Of a stretch of DNA of 64,000 bases, positions 1 to 10,332 are shown in pieces. Under the pieces are notes generated by a model that ran no database searches, was not told the DNA's origin, and saw only the letters and a list, made by a program, of their open reading frames with translations. The stretch is from a cyanobacterium endosymbiont of Epithemia clementina EcSB (lineage in GTDB: Bacteria > Cyanobacteriota > Cyanobacteriia > Cyanobacteriales > Microcystaceae), in the NCBI RefSeq assembly GCF_029919255.1, contig NZ_CP123991.1, positions 2,519,833-2,583,832 of the forward strand, written 5' to 3'. A program made the translations under genes and the position numbers. Numbering within the stretch: position 1 is the stretch's first letter; every line of letters starts with the position of its first letter.

Positions 1-1
1 T

Positions 2-1531
2 AAGGGAATTCCAAGTTACCTGAGTATCCTTTTAGATATGGCTTTGCGGGATGTGGAACAGATTGTTTATTTTAACTCCTATGTTGTCCTTGATCCAGGT
101 AATGCCAGTAACTTATCCTACAAACAACTTTTAACCGAAGATCAGTGGATTGAGATCGAAGACCAAATCTACGCTGAAGACTCTGAACTGCAAGGAATTG
201 AGGTGGGAATTGGTGCAGAAGCTATTCAACGGTTACTACGAGAAATTAATTTAGATGAAGTCGCTGAAAAACTCCGAGAAGAAATTCTCGAAAGTAAAGG
301 GCAAAAACGAGCCAAATTAATTAAACGGTTACGGGTTATTGATAACTTCATTGCGACAGAATCTAGACCAGAATGGATGGTATTAGAAGTAATTCCGGTA
401 ATTCCTCCTGATTTACGCCCTATGGTTCAGCTGGATGGGGGTCGCTTTGCCACCTCCGACCTCAATGATCTTTATCGACGGGTGATTAACCGGAATAATC
501 GTCTCGCCCGTTTGCAGGAAATTTTAGCGCCTGAAATCATTGTTCGCAACGAAAAACGAATGTTGCAAGAAGCAGTTGATGCACTAATTGATAACGGACG
601 GCGAGGACGTACGGTTGTCGGAGCCAATAATCGCGCATTAAAATCCCTCTCGGATATTATTGAAGGGAAACAAGGTCGCTTTCGTCAAAACCTCTTAGGA
701 AAACGAGTAGACTACTCTGGACGATCAGTTATTGTCGTTGGTCCTAAGCTAAAGATTTATCAGTGTGGCTTACCGAGAGAAATGGCAATCGAGTTGTTCC
801 AACCTTTCGTCATTCATCGCTTGATTCGTTTAGGGTTAGTTAATAATATTAAGGCGGCTAAAAAGCTTATTATTCGTGAAGAACCTAGCGTATGGAATGT
901 ACTGGAAGAAGTCATTACAGGCCACCCCGTCATGCTTAATCGTGCACCAACTTTACACCGTTTAGGGATTCAAGCTTTTGAGCCAATTTTAGTAGAAGGT
1001 CGGGCAATTCAGTTACACCCGTTGGTCTGTCCGGCATTTAACGCTGACTTTGACGGCGACCAAATGGCAGTTCATGTTCCCCTTTCATTAGAATCTCAAT
1101 CTGAAGCACGACTACTAATGTTAGCCTGTCATAACATTTTGTCCCCTGCAACAGGTAGGCCGATTGTGGCTCCTTCTCAAGATATGGTACTAGGATGTTA
1201 TTATCTCACTGCTGAAAATCCAAAAGCACAAAAAGGAGCAGGTAACTATTTTGGAAGTTTTGATGACGCGCTAAAAGCTTACGAACAGGAAAAATTAGAT
1301 TTACATGCCTATATTTGGCTCCGTATTGGTACAGATGAAGAAGTAGTCACTCTCAAACCTGATAAAGAAGTTCTCAAAACAGAAATCCTAGATGATGGAA
1401 GTTTAGTCAAACATTACCGCGAACGTAGAACGCGGGAAAAGGATGGGGAAATTCTCGCTCAATTTGTTCGTACTACTCCAGGTCGAATTATCTACAACAA
1501 AACTATTCGGGATGCACTGGTTGCCATTTAA
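2..1531 (+). CDS. rpoC1: DNA-directed RNA polymerase subunit gamma (RpoC1), 5'-truncated by the window edge
   Basis: This is the cyanobacterial gamma subunit, the N-terminal half of bacterial beta-prime, which forms part of the core RNA polymerase. The open frame is already running at base 2, upstream of the first ATG at 38, and reads [13 protein letters not shown], a stretch internal to RpoC1, so about 115 N-terminal residues lie outside the window. The catalytic magnesium loop NADFDGD is at 1040-1060, and the rudder and bridge-proximal motifs ([34 protein letters not shown]) precede it. The C-terminus is the normal RpoC1 end. rpoC2 does not follow; a radical SAM gene comes next after a hairpin. 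rpoC1 is also separate from rpoC2 in some relatives such as Synechocystis. Confidence 0.97.
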   Translation, partial: KGIPSYLSILLDMALRDVEQIVYFNSYVVLDPGNASNLSYKQLLTEDQWIEIEDQIYAEDSELQGIEVGIGAEAIQRLLREINLDEVAEKLREEILESKGQKRAKLIKRLRVIDNFIATESRPEWMVLEVIPVIPPDLRPMVQLDGGRFATSDLNDLYRRVINRNNRLARLQEILAPEIIVRNEKRMLQEAVDALIDNGRRGRTVVGANNRALKSLSDIIEGKQGRFRQNLLGKRVDYSGRSVIVVGPKLKIYQCGLPREMAIELFQPFVIHRLIRLGLVNNIKAAKKLIIREEPSVWNVLEEVITGHPVMLNRAPTLHRLGIQAFEPILVEGRAIQLHPLVCPAFNADFDGDQMAVHVPLSLESQSEARLLMLACHNILSPATGRPIVAPSQDMVLGCYYLTAENPKAQKGAGNYFGSFDDALKAYEQEKLDLHAYIWLRIGTDEEVVTLKPDKEVLKTEILDDGSLVKHYRERRTREKDGEILAQFVRTTPGRIIYNKTIRDALVAI

Positions 1532-1569
1532 TTGACTGTCTTCTCAACAAGTAGATTTTTTGTAATGTA

Positions 1570-1605
1570 GTGGTTAGGAATTAGATTCCCAACCACTCTT
1601 TTAAT
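1570..1605 (+). terminator. Putative intrinsic terminator after rpoC1
   Basis: The arms GTGGTTAGGAA and TTCCCAACCAC (1570-1596) form an 11-bp stem with one A-C mismatch and a short loop. A weak T-run (CTCTTTTAA) follows. It lies 39 nt after the rpoC1 stop and before the next start, consistent with ending the rpo transcript. Confidence 0.6.
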
Positions 1606-1631
1606 AGTTAATATTTATTCTCTAAATTAAA

Positions 1632-3236
1632 ATGACTGTATTTAACCAAGAACATTTATTATTTACTCCCACATCTCCTGAGTCTAACGCCATACCTGCT
1701 ATTTTTGCTTTTCCTAATAAGTACACTATAGGAATTACCAGTTTGGGCTATCAATTAGTTTGGAGAACTTTGGCGTTAAGATCGGATGTTGATATCAGTC
1801 GTTTATTTACGGATATTTATGAACCTTTACCACGGTCACCTGAACTTTTAGGCTTTTCTTTTTCCTGGGAATTAGATTATATCAATATTCTTAATCTTCT
1901 AGAATCTTTCGATATTCCTTTTTATAGTAATCAACGAAGTAATCATCAACCTTTAGTATTTGGCGGAGGTCCGGTATTAACAGCTAATCCTGAACCGTTT
2001 GCTGCCTTTTTTGATGTGATTTTATTGGGAGATGGAGAAGAGTTATTGGATAGTTTTATTGATGCTTATCAAGAAATTAGAACAGCAGATCGTCAAGTAA
2101 AACTACGATATTTAGCTAATATACCAGGGATTTATATTCCCAGTTTATATGAGGTTACTTATTACAGTCTTGATGGTGGAGTAAAATCGATTGAACCGAT
2201 TAGTAATGATATTCCAAATATTATCAAAAAACAAACCTATCAAGGCAACATATTATCTACTTCGACAGTAGTTACACAAAAGGCTGCTTGGGAAAATATT
2301 TATATGGTAGAAGTAGTGAGAAGTTGTCCTGAAATGTGTCGTTTTTGTCTTGCTAGTTATTTAACATTACCCTTTCGGACAGCTAGCCTAGAAGGTTCTT
2401 TAATTCCTGCTATTGAAAAGGGTTTGACAGTAACAAATAGAATTGGATTGTTAGGTCCATCTGTCACCCAACATCCGGAATTTGACATTTTGCTAGATTA
2501 TTTATCACAATCTAAATATGAAGATGTTCGCCTGAGTATTGCTTCAGTTCGAACTAACACAGTTACGAAAAAGTTGGCTAGAACTTTAGCTAATAGAGGA
2601 ACTCATTCTATCACCATTGCGATTGAAAGTGGCTCAGAGGAAATTCGCAAAATTATTAATAAAAAGTTAACTAACAGAGAAATAATTCAAGCAGCAATTA
2701 ATGCTAAAGCAGGGGGGTTGAAAGCAATAAAATTTTATGGTATGGTAGGACTTCCTAGGGAAAAAGATTCAGATATAGAAGCTACTATTAGAATGTTGGA
2801 AGATGTTGGAAGAGTTGCCCCTGGATTAAGATTAACCTTTGGTTGCAGTACCTTTGTCCCCAAATCTCACACTCCATTTCAATGGTTTGGGGTTAATAAT
2901 GAGGCTAAAGAAAGACTGAAATATTTAGAGAAACAGTTGGGGAAAAGAGGAATTAATTTTCGTCCAGAAAGCTACAAATGGTCCTTGATTCAAGCTTTAA
3001 TTTCTAGGGGTGATCGCCGTTTATCAAAGTTATTAGAATTAACTAGAAATTATGGAGATACATTAGGAAGTTATAAACGAGCATTTAAAGAATTAAAAGG
3101 AAAATTACCTCCCTTAGATTTTTATGTTCATAAAGATTGGAAAAAAGAGCAAATATTACCTTGGTATCATTTACACGGACCCTTATCACAGCAAACTTTA
3201 ATGAAACATTTAGATGAATCGATGAGTAATTCTTAA
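1632..3236 (+). CDS. B12-binding-type radical SAM protein
   Basis: A 534-residue radical SAM enzyme. The cluster-binding motif is Cys232-x3-Cys236-x2-Cys239 (CPEMCRFC). An N-terminal region with FGGGPVLTANPEP and LGDGEE matches the cobalamin-domain part of the large cyanobacterial radical SAM family, and the Elp3/NifB-like core follows with GLLGPSVTQHPEF, IAIESGSEEIR and FYGMVGLPRE. The substrate is not known for this family, so I give no specific reaction. The gene stands alone, 100 nt after rpoC1 on the same strand with a terminator-like hairpin between them. Base use is like its neighbours and the frame is intact, so it is probably functional. Confidence 0.85.
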   Translation: MTVFNQEHLLFTPTSPESNAIPAIFAFPNKYTIGITSLGYQLVWRTLALRSDVDISRLFTDIYEPLPRSPELLGFSFSWELDYINILNLLESFDIPFYSNQRSNHQPLVFGGGPVLTANPEPFAAFFDVILLGDGEELLDSFIDAYQEIRTADRQVKLRYLANIPGIYIPSLYEVTYYSLDGGVKSIEPISNDIPNIIKKQTYQGNILSTSTVVTQKAAWENIYMVEVVRSCPEMCRFCLASYLTLPFRTASLEGSLIPAIEKGLTVTNRIGLLGPSVTQHPEFDILLDYLSQSKYEDVRLSIASVRTNTVTKKLARTLANRGTHSITIAIESGSEEIRKIINKKLTNREIIQAAINAKAGGLKAIKFYGMVGLPREKDSDIEATIRMLEDVGRVAPGLRLTFGCSTFVPKSHTPFQWFGVNNEAKERLKYLEKQLGKRGINFRPESYKWSLIQALISRGDRRLSKLLELTRNYGDTLGSYKRAFKELKGKLPPLDFYVHKDWKKEQILPWYHLHGPLSQQTLMKHLDESMSNS

Positions 3237-4752
3237 ATATTACTTTTATCTTTCCTGTCTTTACTCAAGAGACAACAATTAGGTTTTACTAAGTAAACTT
3301 ATAAAAGTTTATTTAATGATATAAATAGCTGTGGCTAGTATAGTGTCCCTAATAATATTCATTTGGAAGATATTGACTATTATTAGTCTACATAGAAAGT
3401 AGTCGCATTGTCTGCTGTTATGATAATAACATTTTTTGAGTTATATTTTAATTGACTTGTTCATACTATTTAATAAGAATGAATTAGGATAAACAAACTT
3501 TTCAGTCAATAGTTTGGTTTATATTTTATTATTATATTTCTTATCAAAGAACTCAGAGAAGACGACCTCCCACAAATAGAATAACCGCTAATAGCAACTA
3601 TGCAATAAATATTACCATCCTTACTGACTAGAAAAAATAGAATATATTTTTAGACAAAAGTAGCATTATCGAGATACTCACTTGAGGATGAGAGATAATT
3701 TTAAACTTCAATCTTTTGTAAGATATACTGATAGCTTTACCAAAATCTTGATAGCATCTCAGTGCTAATTTAATTTTTCTTGATTTTAATTAAATTAAAT
3801 CTTGTTTTTATTACATATATTTAGCAAAATTAATTTCTCTTATTACTTAAATTTTCTTATATCAGGTTTCTGTTAACGCAGTATCATGAAATCACTTTTG
3901 TGAGAAAGTCCTTTTTTTATTATTTTTATTTTTTTTAAAAAATAATAGTTAAATAAAATATAGTTAAATAAAATTTTGAAAAATAGTTGTTTTTTTATGA
4001 CTTTTTTATAAATTCAATTTAATTTCTATATAAACAGAATAACTATCAACTTTTTCATCGATTGCTTCGTAATTAAATCAATCATCTTAAGGCAAAATAT
4101 TATCGATATAAACACAAGTTTTATTGACTTTAAACAGTAAATTATTTTCTTAGTAATAAGATTATTGCTTATATAAATAAGTGAATTATAAAAAGAATAC
4201 AAATACTCCGAAAAGACAATATTTATTGTCAATAAATTTATTTTTATATTTTTTATAAAATAAGCGGATAACTCTTATAAGGTCTTTCTTTAGAAGAAGA
4301 GTGTAATTGATTTCTCTATTTTTGGGCATAATTTGATTCATAAAAACTAAAAAATGTGGATAATGTTCTACATTCAGTATCAAAATCGATTATTATTCCA
4401 AATAATCGATATTTAATTCAAATTATTTACCTTGCAAATTAGGTTTAGATTTAGACGTTAGACTTTTGACATAAATCAAACTTATGCCAAAAGTGATTAT
4501 GTCCTAGAACATAGATTACAATAACAACATCAGCCTTGAAGAAAAATTTCCCTCAATCAATCTCCCGAATAATTCTTGTATTTGCTAAATAGGTGTTCTA
4601 TTTCAAGTTGTTAACAATCAATCAATTCAACGATACTACTTTTAATTTGTACAACTCCCAATTAATAATTGAAATTCAGATAAAACATAGCAAATCTCTG
4701 TTTTTCAAAAATTATTCCTTCTTCTAAAAAAAAGAAACAACTTAATTCAAAG
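3237..4752. other. Gene-free AT-rich spacer (1.5 kb)
   Basis: No convincing gene. Two short minus-strand ORFs at 4026-4383 have no recognisable sequence and a composition typical of AT-rich noise. A stretch near 3540-3700 reads briefly like the start of an acetyltransferase on the plus strand and equally well on the minus strand, so I do not call it. A T-tract followed by an A-tract lies near 3930, and a 10-bp inverted repeat (ATCGATTATT) is at about 4384-4410. Confidence 0.6.
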
Positions 4753-5484
4753 TTACCAGTTATTTTTTGCCCAAACTGGATGAGTAAATAAAGAAGCTGT
4801 AACCCTGACTCCTCGTAGTTGATTTAATAGAGGAAGGTGTCCTACAGGTGCGCTTAAATCCCAGGTAAACTCATTGGGATAAAACGTCCAATTATTCTCT
4901 TTTTTCCAGCCAATTTTTGGCCATAATTTAGTAAAATCTTTTCCTACAGATAGCCAAAGTTTTCGTTGTACTGAGAAGCCAAATCTTCCTTCTGAATAAA
5001 CCCACCACAGAGAATTAATGGTATGCAAATCAGTAGCAGGGAATTGTTCAACTTCGGTAAAATAAACCCATTTACGCTTAACTGATGCCTCTCCTGCCAA
5101 TTCACATAGTTTTTGTCGTGTAACAGTATCAGCGTCTTTAAATTTTTGATTGATGAGTAAGTCCTTGAGGAGTTGATAATCAATGTTGCATTCTGACTCG
5201 AGAGCGACAACCCCACAAGGAAAATGAATTTGTAAAAATTCTTGAATTTTTGGTACGTTTACTTGGTAAAGGGCTTGATACACCTTCCCTACCACTATAT
5301 TGGGGGTTGTCATCTCCGATAACAGCAAAAATGTCATCAATACTTTCCAACTTGCTTCTCCCATACTTATTAATTGGGGAATCGTCTGAAGCTGTTTTTT
5401 AGTGGACTTTACCAAAAACTTACTCATCTCTGGTGAAAAATTATCACTTGTATTCCAAACTGTAGCGATGTTTTGCTCAGTCAT
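4753..5484 (-). CDS. gun4: GUN4-domain protein, tetrapyrrole regulator
   Basis: A 243-residue protein with the two-part architecture of cyanobacterial GUN4: a helical N-terminal domain (about 1-90) and the porphyrin-binding GUN4 core (about 100-225). The core shows IDYQLLKDLL (101-110), KDADTVTRQKL, the hallmark LHTINSLWWVYSEGRFGFSVQ (153-173) and APVGHLP (212-218). GUN4 binds protoporphyrin IX and Mg-protoporphyrin and stimulates Mg-chelatase, the first committed step of chlorophyll synthesis. The gene is intact and flanked by long empty spacers. Its survival is notable because phycobilisome genes nearby are dead. It may serve residual chlorophyll synthesis or haem-branch regulation, or may simply not have decayed yet. 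Confidence 0.93.
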   Translation of the reverse strand: MTEQNIATVWNTSDNFSPEMSKFLVKSTKKQLQTIPQLISMGEASWKVLMTFLLLSEMTTPNIVVGKVYQALYQVNVPKIQEFLQIHFPCGVVALESECNIDYQLLKDLLINQKFKDADTVTRQKLCELAGEASVKRKWVYFTEVEQFPATDLHTINSLWWVYSEGRFGFSVQRKLWLSVGKDFTKLWPKIGWKKENNWTFYPNEFTWDLSAPVGHLPLLNQLRGVRVTASLFTHPVWAKNNW

Positions 5485-6990
5485 GAGATCACCTGTCGAC
5501 TCTTGCCTTCACTATTAATATCACTAATTGAGATTAATTAACTTAAGGTTTAAAGTTTATCTAGATATGTATAGATAAATTGGGGTTAGGAAGTAAAAAT
5601 TTTTTTTATTAATCTCATCTCCTAAGATTTCAGGTTTTATTAATTCATAAGACATTTCCAAATACAACACGCATAACTTGTTTCATAATGAAAATACCTA
5701 AGGTATCTATCTTTTCATGGCGACAACATTTAGCTCGTCTGGCTATTTAGCCTACAATAAAATAGCAATTAAAGGATACATCTATCAACTTATCAGTAAT
5801 GCATACTATTTCTACTTTTTTTAAAAAAATACTTAGTTATTCTCAATTGTTGAGTGACTTAACTGCTAACTTTTCCTCAGATTATCTGATTAAGATAAGG
5901 ACAATTCAAGAGAATTATAGGAAAAGATTAGGTTTATTTAAACTCTTTAGTTTGACTGACTAATTTTTAAGCTGTCGTGCATTGAAAAAACTGATTTGAT
6001 ACGTTAGCCGATTTTAGATAAAATCTTACAGATAAATTATTATCGGAAGTTTAAAAAAATGGTGATTTTTTCTATAGTCTCATCGACTTATTAATTAATA
6101 TTTTTGGTAGGTAGAAGACGAAGGTTTTACTAATATAAATATTCATACAAGTCTAGATTTTACTTCGATAATCATTTTGTATCTCTATATTTAAGTAATC
6201 AAAGTTAAATTTATATTGCTTCAATTAATCTTGTTTAGAGTAACCATCTTGAATAAGAATATGTTTAACTGTCTTAGCTAAATCATAGCTTATCTGAAAA
6301 TATCCTTTCGGCAATTTTATGAATTTTTATTTGGTACAATTTCTCTTCTATTCAATTTACTTCTAGACTATTAACTTAGGAAAAAATATAGATATAATTA
6401 GTTTCCTTCCTATTGTTTTAATTTTGCCTTAACTCAACTACTTGTACGCACTTAGTTGTTATGAAGAACAATTCTATATATTATTAAAATTTTCATTTTT
6501 TTCTGAAAAATTTTAGATATATCTGATATATTTTTTGTTCCAAGTTCTTTTTTCTTCGACTTCTTGATGAGAATAAAAATCCTTCCTTCCCTGACATAAT
6601 CTATCTAGAAATAGAAATTGTTTTTCTTGATTGTATTTTATAAAAATTTCACATAGTCTTTATTAGACTAAATTTTTAAGTTCATTTACATCCAGATTTT
6701 TTCAAACTACCTTTTCATTCTACATTTAGACTAAGCTTAGTTACTAAATATTAACTATAACGGCGGTAAATTATTGTTTAATAATTCAATTAACAAGTGT
6801 TAAAACTACTTCAAATAGTTTAGATTTTCTTATTGATAGCTACTAAATATAAAGAATATTGCTTATATAGTTAATAGAATTGATACTATAGAAATATATA
6901 TCCAAGTCAAAGTCTAAGTCGAAGATTATTGTATGCATGGTTTATTTAAAACTTTATATTTTAATTTTGAGAATATAGTTACTATTTCTC
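5485..6990. other. Gene-free AT-rich spacer (1.5 kb)
   Basis: I see no gene, RNA or clear repeat. A short codon-like stretch at about 5690-5800 (plus strand, reading KIPKVSIFSWRQHLARLA) may be a relic, but it is too short to identify. Confidence 0.5.
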
Positions 6991-8244
6991 TTAGCCTCTT
7001 TTAGCTAATTCAAAAGCTTCTTCTACAGTTGAAATTTTTCCTTCAATACAAGCTAGTTGAATCTCTGTTAGTAACTCGCCAATTTTAGGACTTGGCTTTA
7101 GATTTAACTGTTCAATTAAATCATGTCCAGTCACTAAAGGACAAGGATAGACTACTTGATCTTTAGGATCAAGATAACGATTAATTAAAGAGAGAATAGC
7201 AGAAGAATCTAGCCGCTTTGCTAAAGTTAAAACAGCTAATACTGGAAAAAATTCTCTTACTCTTAAAAAGAACAAGTACAATTCTCTTAAATTCATATTA
7301 CCTTGATTTTTTTGCAATATGGGTAAATAATTTAGAGCCTTAGTTACCATCCTAATTTCAACCCGAGAATACTTTAAACTAACTAATTCTGACTCAGCTT
7401 TGTTGGGAATAGAAGAAGCTAAAATTGCTAATTTTGCTCGTTGAACAGTTAGAGGATAATATTGATAATTATCTAATTTATAGTCAAAAAACTGGCAGAA
7501 ATTATTTGGGGTTAACTTTTCTTTTAATAAAGAAACTACTTGGTCAATTTTAATAAGTTGATCTAGTTTTTCCTCAGTTAGTTGTTTAAACCATGGATCT
7601 AACAAACCATCTTTAGCTGCATTAATTAAATTCTCACTTCCCCGAATATTTGATAATAAATGACTTAATTCATTTTGCACTCTTTCTACCGCAACTTGCT
7701 TAATCAAAGGAGCTAACTTACGAATGGTTTTTTTAGTTTCATATTCAATGGTAAAACCGAGTTGAGTGCTTTGACGATATGCGCGCAACAACCGTAAGGG
7801 ATCATCTTTAAGATTTTTTGGAGATACCATTTTTAAAATCCCTTGTTTTAAATCTTGTAATCCGTGTAAAGGATCAATCAATTTCTGCTCATGAAAATTA
7901 TAAGCAATCGCATTAATAGTAAAATCGCGCCGCTTTAAATCAATTTCTAAACTATTTCCTTCCTGTTGAGCAAAATCTACTGTTCCTTGTTTAAATACAA
8001 CCCTAGCAATTTTTCTTTTTTGATCCAAAATCACGAATCCAGCATGATAATGATTTGCCATAGTTCTGGCAGTTTCTACAGCTAAATCCGGTAAAACAAA
8101 GTCTAAATCCAGATAATTTCTCGAACAATTAAGAAACGCATCACGAACCGCGCCCCCCACTAAAAAAGCAGTTGGAGGCAGCCACTTTAAACTAAACGGT
8201 AAAGAATCTGCCGATAAACAAGTTAAACCATTTTGCTGAATCAT
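6991..8244 (-). CDS. cca: Class II tRNA nucleotidyltransferase (CCA-, CC- or A-adding)
   Basis: A 417-residue member of the poly(A) polymerase/tRNA nucleotidyltransferase family, which builds or repairs the 3' CCA end of tRNA. The head-domain motif VGGAVRD is at 29-35, the catalytic carboxylates are in LDLDF (Asp46, Asp48), RRDFTINA is at 105-112, and the nucleotide-recognition motif DDPLRLLRAYR is at 147-157. The C-terminal half is helical and tRNA-binding, of usual length. A second enzyme of this family is fused to DHH and CBS domains at 23840-26557. Some bacteria, including Synechocystis, split the work between a CC-adding and an A-adding enzyme, so this may be one half of such a pair. Which half I cannot tell by eye. 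Confidence 0.9.
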   Translation of the reverse strand: MIQQNGLTCLSADSLPFSLKWLPPTAFLVGGAVRDAFLNCSRNYLDLDFVLPDLAVETARTMANHYHAGFVILDQKRKIARVVFKQGTVDFAQQEGNSLEIDLKRRDFTINAIAYNFHEQKLIDPLHGLQDLKQGILKMVSPKNLKDDPLRLLRAYRQSTQLGFTIEYETKKTIRKLAPLIKQVAVERVQNELSHLLSNIRGSENLINAAKDGLLDPWFKQLTEEKLDQLIKIDQVVSLLKEKLTPNNFCQFFDYKLDNYQYYPLTVQRAKLAILASSIPNKAESELVSLKYSRVEIRMVTKALNYLPILQKNQGNMNLRELYLFFLRVREFFPVLAVLTLAKRLDSSAILSLINRYLDPKDQVVYPCPLVTGHDLIEQLNLKPSPKIGELLTEIQLACIEGKISTVEEAFELAKRG

Positions 8245-8673
8245 TATCTTAATAAAGATAAACTTAGAAAACTGCTTATCTTAGCCTTGCCTGAGTCAGA
8301 TTGACAACAAGAAGATGGATAGAAGAGAGGGGTCTGTGTATTTTAGTTAACTGCTATTACATTAATCGCTGTAGCACCTATTATAGGGTGGAACTTAAGC
8401 ACAAACAACCAAATTTAACCAGTCATGTACCTTTAAACCGATTGAACCTATCATCAACGTTAACATTCGTTTCAAAGATGATTACATCAAAATGGAGTGA
8501 GATGTGAGCGACTGTGAGAGTTTTCAAGAAGAAGCGGGTAGGTGGTTAAAATTACGTCCAGGGGAACTTATTCTCATATAAATCAGTCCGTCTTAATCTA
8601 TAGTATTTCGATAAAGCTTAGGTTAGCGACTGTCGAAATTCCGATTGATGGCATATTTACTGTCTACTGATTT
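8245..8673. other. Spacer with possible gene remnants between cca and glk
   Basis: This 429-bp divergent spacer contains two short codon-like stretches on the plus strand in different frames: about 8340-8415 reads as a hydrophobic helix (LTAITLIAVAPIIGW), and about 8503-8580 reads ESFQEEAGRWLKLRPGELIL before a stop. They could be one decayed small membrane or secreted protein, which I do not recognise. The intervening 68-codon ORF at 8301-8507 is in another frame and looks fortuitous. Confidence 0.35.
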
Positions 8674-9576
8674 ATGGAACAGCAATCAGTTATTGGAATT
8701 GATTTAGGGGGAACTGCTATCAAATTAGGGCAGTTTCTCAGAGATGGTACCTGTTTAAAGTCTTTAACGATTGCAACGCCCCAACCCTCTACTCCAAAGA
8801 AAGTTTTAAGGACGATGGTGGAAGCTATCAAGCAGCTTAGATTTTGTGAAACTTGTCATGCTTTGGGAGTGGGGACCCCCGGACCTGCTGATGCTCAAGG
8901 AAGAATTGCTAAAGTGGCTATTAACCTATCTGGGTGGCAAAATATCCCTCTTGCGGATTGGTTAGAAACAGAAACCGGACTTCCCACCACCATTGCCAAT
9001 GATGCTAATTGTGCAGGGTTAGGGGAGACTTGGCTAGGAGCAGGTAAAAACTTCAAAAATCTGATTTTGTTGACTCTAGGGACTGGCGTAGGGGGAGCTA
9101 TTATTCTTGATGGACACCTGTTTACTGGGCATTTGGGAGCTGCAGGAGAATTGGGATTGATTACCCTTAATTTCAATGGGCCTTTATGTAAAAGTGGAAA
9201 TCAGGGGTCTTTGGAACAATATGCTTCGGTCCAAGCGATTCGTAGGATGGCACAGAAAGAACCAATTGAATTAGGGCAATTAGCTGCAAAAGGCAACCGA
9301 GAAGCCCTAAAATTTTGGAAAGATTATGGTCGTTTATTAGGGGCAGGATTAGCAAATTTAATATATATTTTAACCCCTGAAGCAATTGTTATTGGAGGTG
9401 GAGTAAGCGCGAGTACCCCTTATTTTTTCCCAGCCACTCTCTTAGAAATCAAACGGCGAGTTCTGCCTAGTTATAGAGAAGGATTACAACTAATTTCAGC
9501 TGAATTGGGGAATCAAGCGGGAATGATTGGGGCGGCCAAATTGGCTTGGAAAAAGGTTGATGAACTCACAAGTTAA
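8674..9576 (+). CDS. glk: ROK-family glucokinase
   Basis: A 300-residue sugar kinase that phosphorylates glucose to glucose 6-phosphate with ATP, the entry to glycolysis and the oxidative pentose phosphate pathway. The phosphate-binding loop IDLGGT is at 9-14, GTPGPAD at 68-73, the catalytic Asp110 lies in ANDANCAG, a second glycine-rich loop TLGTGVGG is at 134-141, and the ROK signature GHLGAAGELG is at 152-161. The ROK zinc cysteine cluster is reduced to one Cys (LCKSGNQGSLEQ), as in the cyanobacterial ROK subgroup. It is monocistronic. An intact glucokinase fits a cell that depends on imported or stored sugar. Confidence 0.9.
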   Translation: MEQQSVIGIDLGGTAIKLGQFLRDGTCLKSLTIATPQPSTPKKVLRTMVEAIKQLRFCETCHALGVGTPGPADAQGRIAKVAINLSGWQNIPLADWLETETGLPTTIANDANCAGLGETWLGAGKNFKNLILLTLGTGVGGAIILDGHLFTGHLGAAGELGLITLNFNGPLCKSGNQGSLEQYASVQAIRRMAQKEPIELGQLAAKGNREALKFWKDYGRLLGAGLANLIYILTPEAIVIGGGVSASTPYFFPATLLEIKRRVLPSYREGLQLISAELGNQAGMIGAAKLAWKKVDELTS

Positions 9577-10332
9577 CGTTTATTCAAAAACATCTTTTTA
9601 ATAAAAATTAGAATTATGATATATCATTTATTGATGATAGTTCTTATTTTTTAAAATTTTATTAATTCTTTGCATAAAAATACTTAAATAAATCTGTTGT
9701 ACATTTATTTAAATACTCAATCTGACTAAATGATTAATAAAAGTTATTTTCTGTGGTGCAGAAGAATAATATTTTTTTTATAATTATTAATTATCTTATC
9801 GCTCAAAATTTGGAATAAATTTGTATTCTTAATACTAATATGTAAAAAACATATTTTATGACATTTGTACCTGCAATACATGTCTTATGCTCAAATTACG
9901 AATTGTAATCAAATGTTATTATTTCATTTCCATAAAAAATATTAAATTTATTAAGTATCAAAACTTAGACTATATTTTGAGAGTAAATTTGTCCTATTTT
10001 TTAACAAAGAAAATCTCTTCCACTAGACTTGCAGGATGTACCAATAATTAAATTTTAAATAAAAACATAAAATTATAAAAATTTACTCACCCCAATAATA
10101 CTACTTTGTCTCAGCATAGATTTAATCAATAAAGTTGATTTAGGGTAAAACGACCATTCTAGCTATAAATTACCTAATTTTAATCAAATTAAATTTACTA
10201 AAGGTAACCTAATATTTAACCGACTATCATAAAGTAAAAATTTTACACTGGCTACTGTTAGCACAAAATAAACGCTGATGGTTTGAGTCCCTGAGTTTAT
10301 ATTTGTTCTTTTACACAAGGAACCGGCCACAT
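9577..10332. other. Gene-free AT-rich spacer (0.76 kb)
   Basis: This lies between the convergent glk and gcvT. I see no ORF, RNA or clear hairpin terminator in it. Confidence 0.55.

Noticed and set aside
3540-3700. Plus-strand text resembling an acetyltransferase N-terminus (RELREDDLPQIE)
   Set aside because: The match is only about a dozen residues, stops follow at once, and the opposite strand reads equally well as a hydrophobic peptide.
4026-4383. Two overlapping short minus-strand ORFs
   Set aside because: They are rich in Ile, Leu, Phe and Lys as expected from AT-rich random DNA, have no ribosome site and no recognisable motif.
8301-8507. 68-codon ORF between cca and glk
   Set aside because: It lies in a different frame from the two more protein-like stretches there and has no start signal or recognisable sequence.
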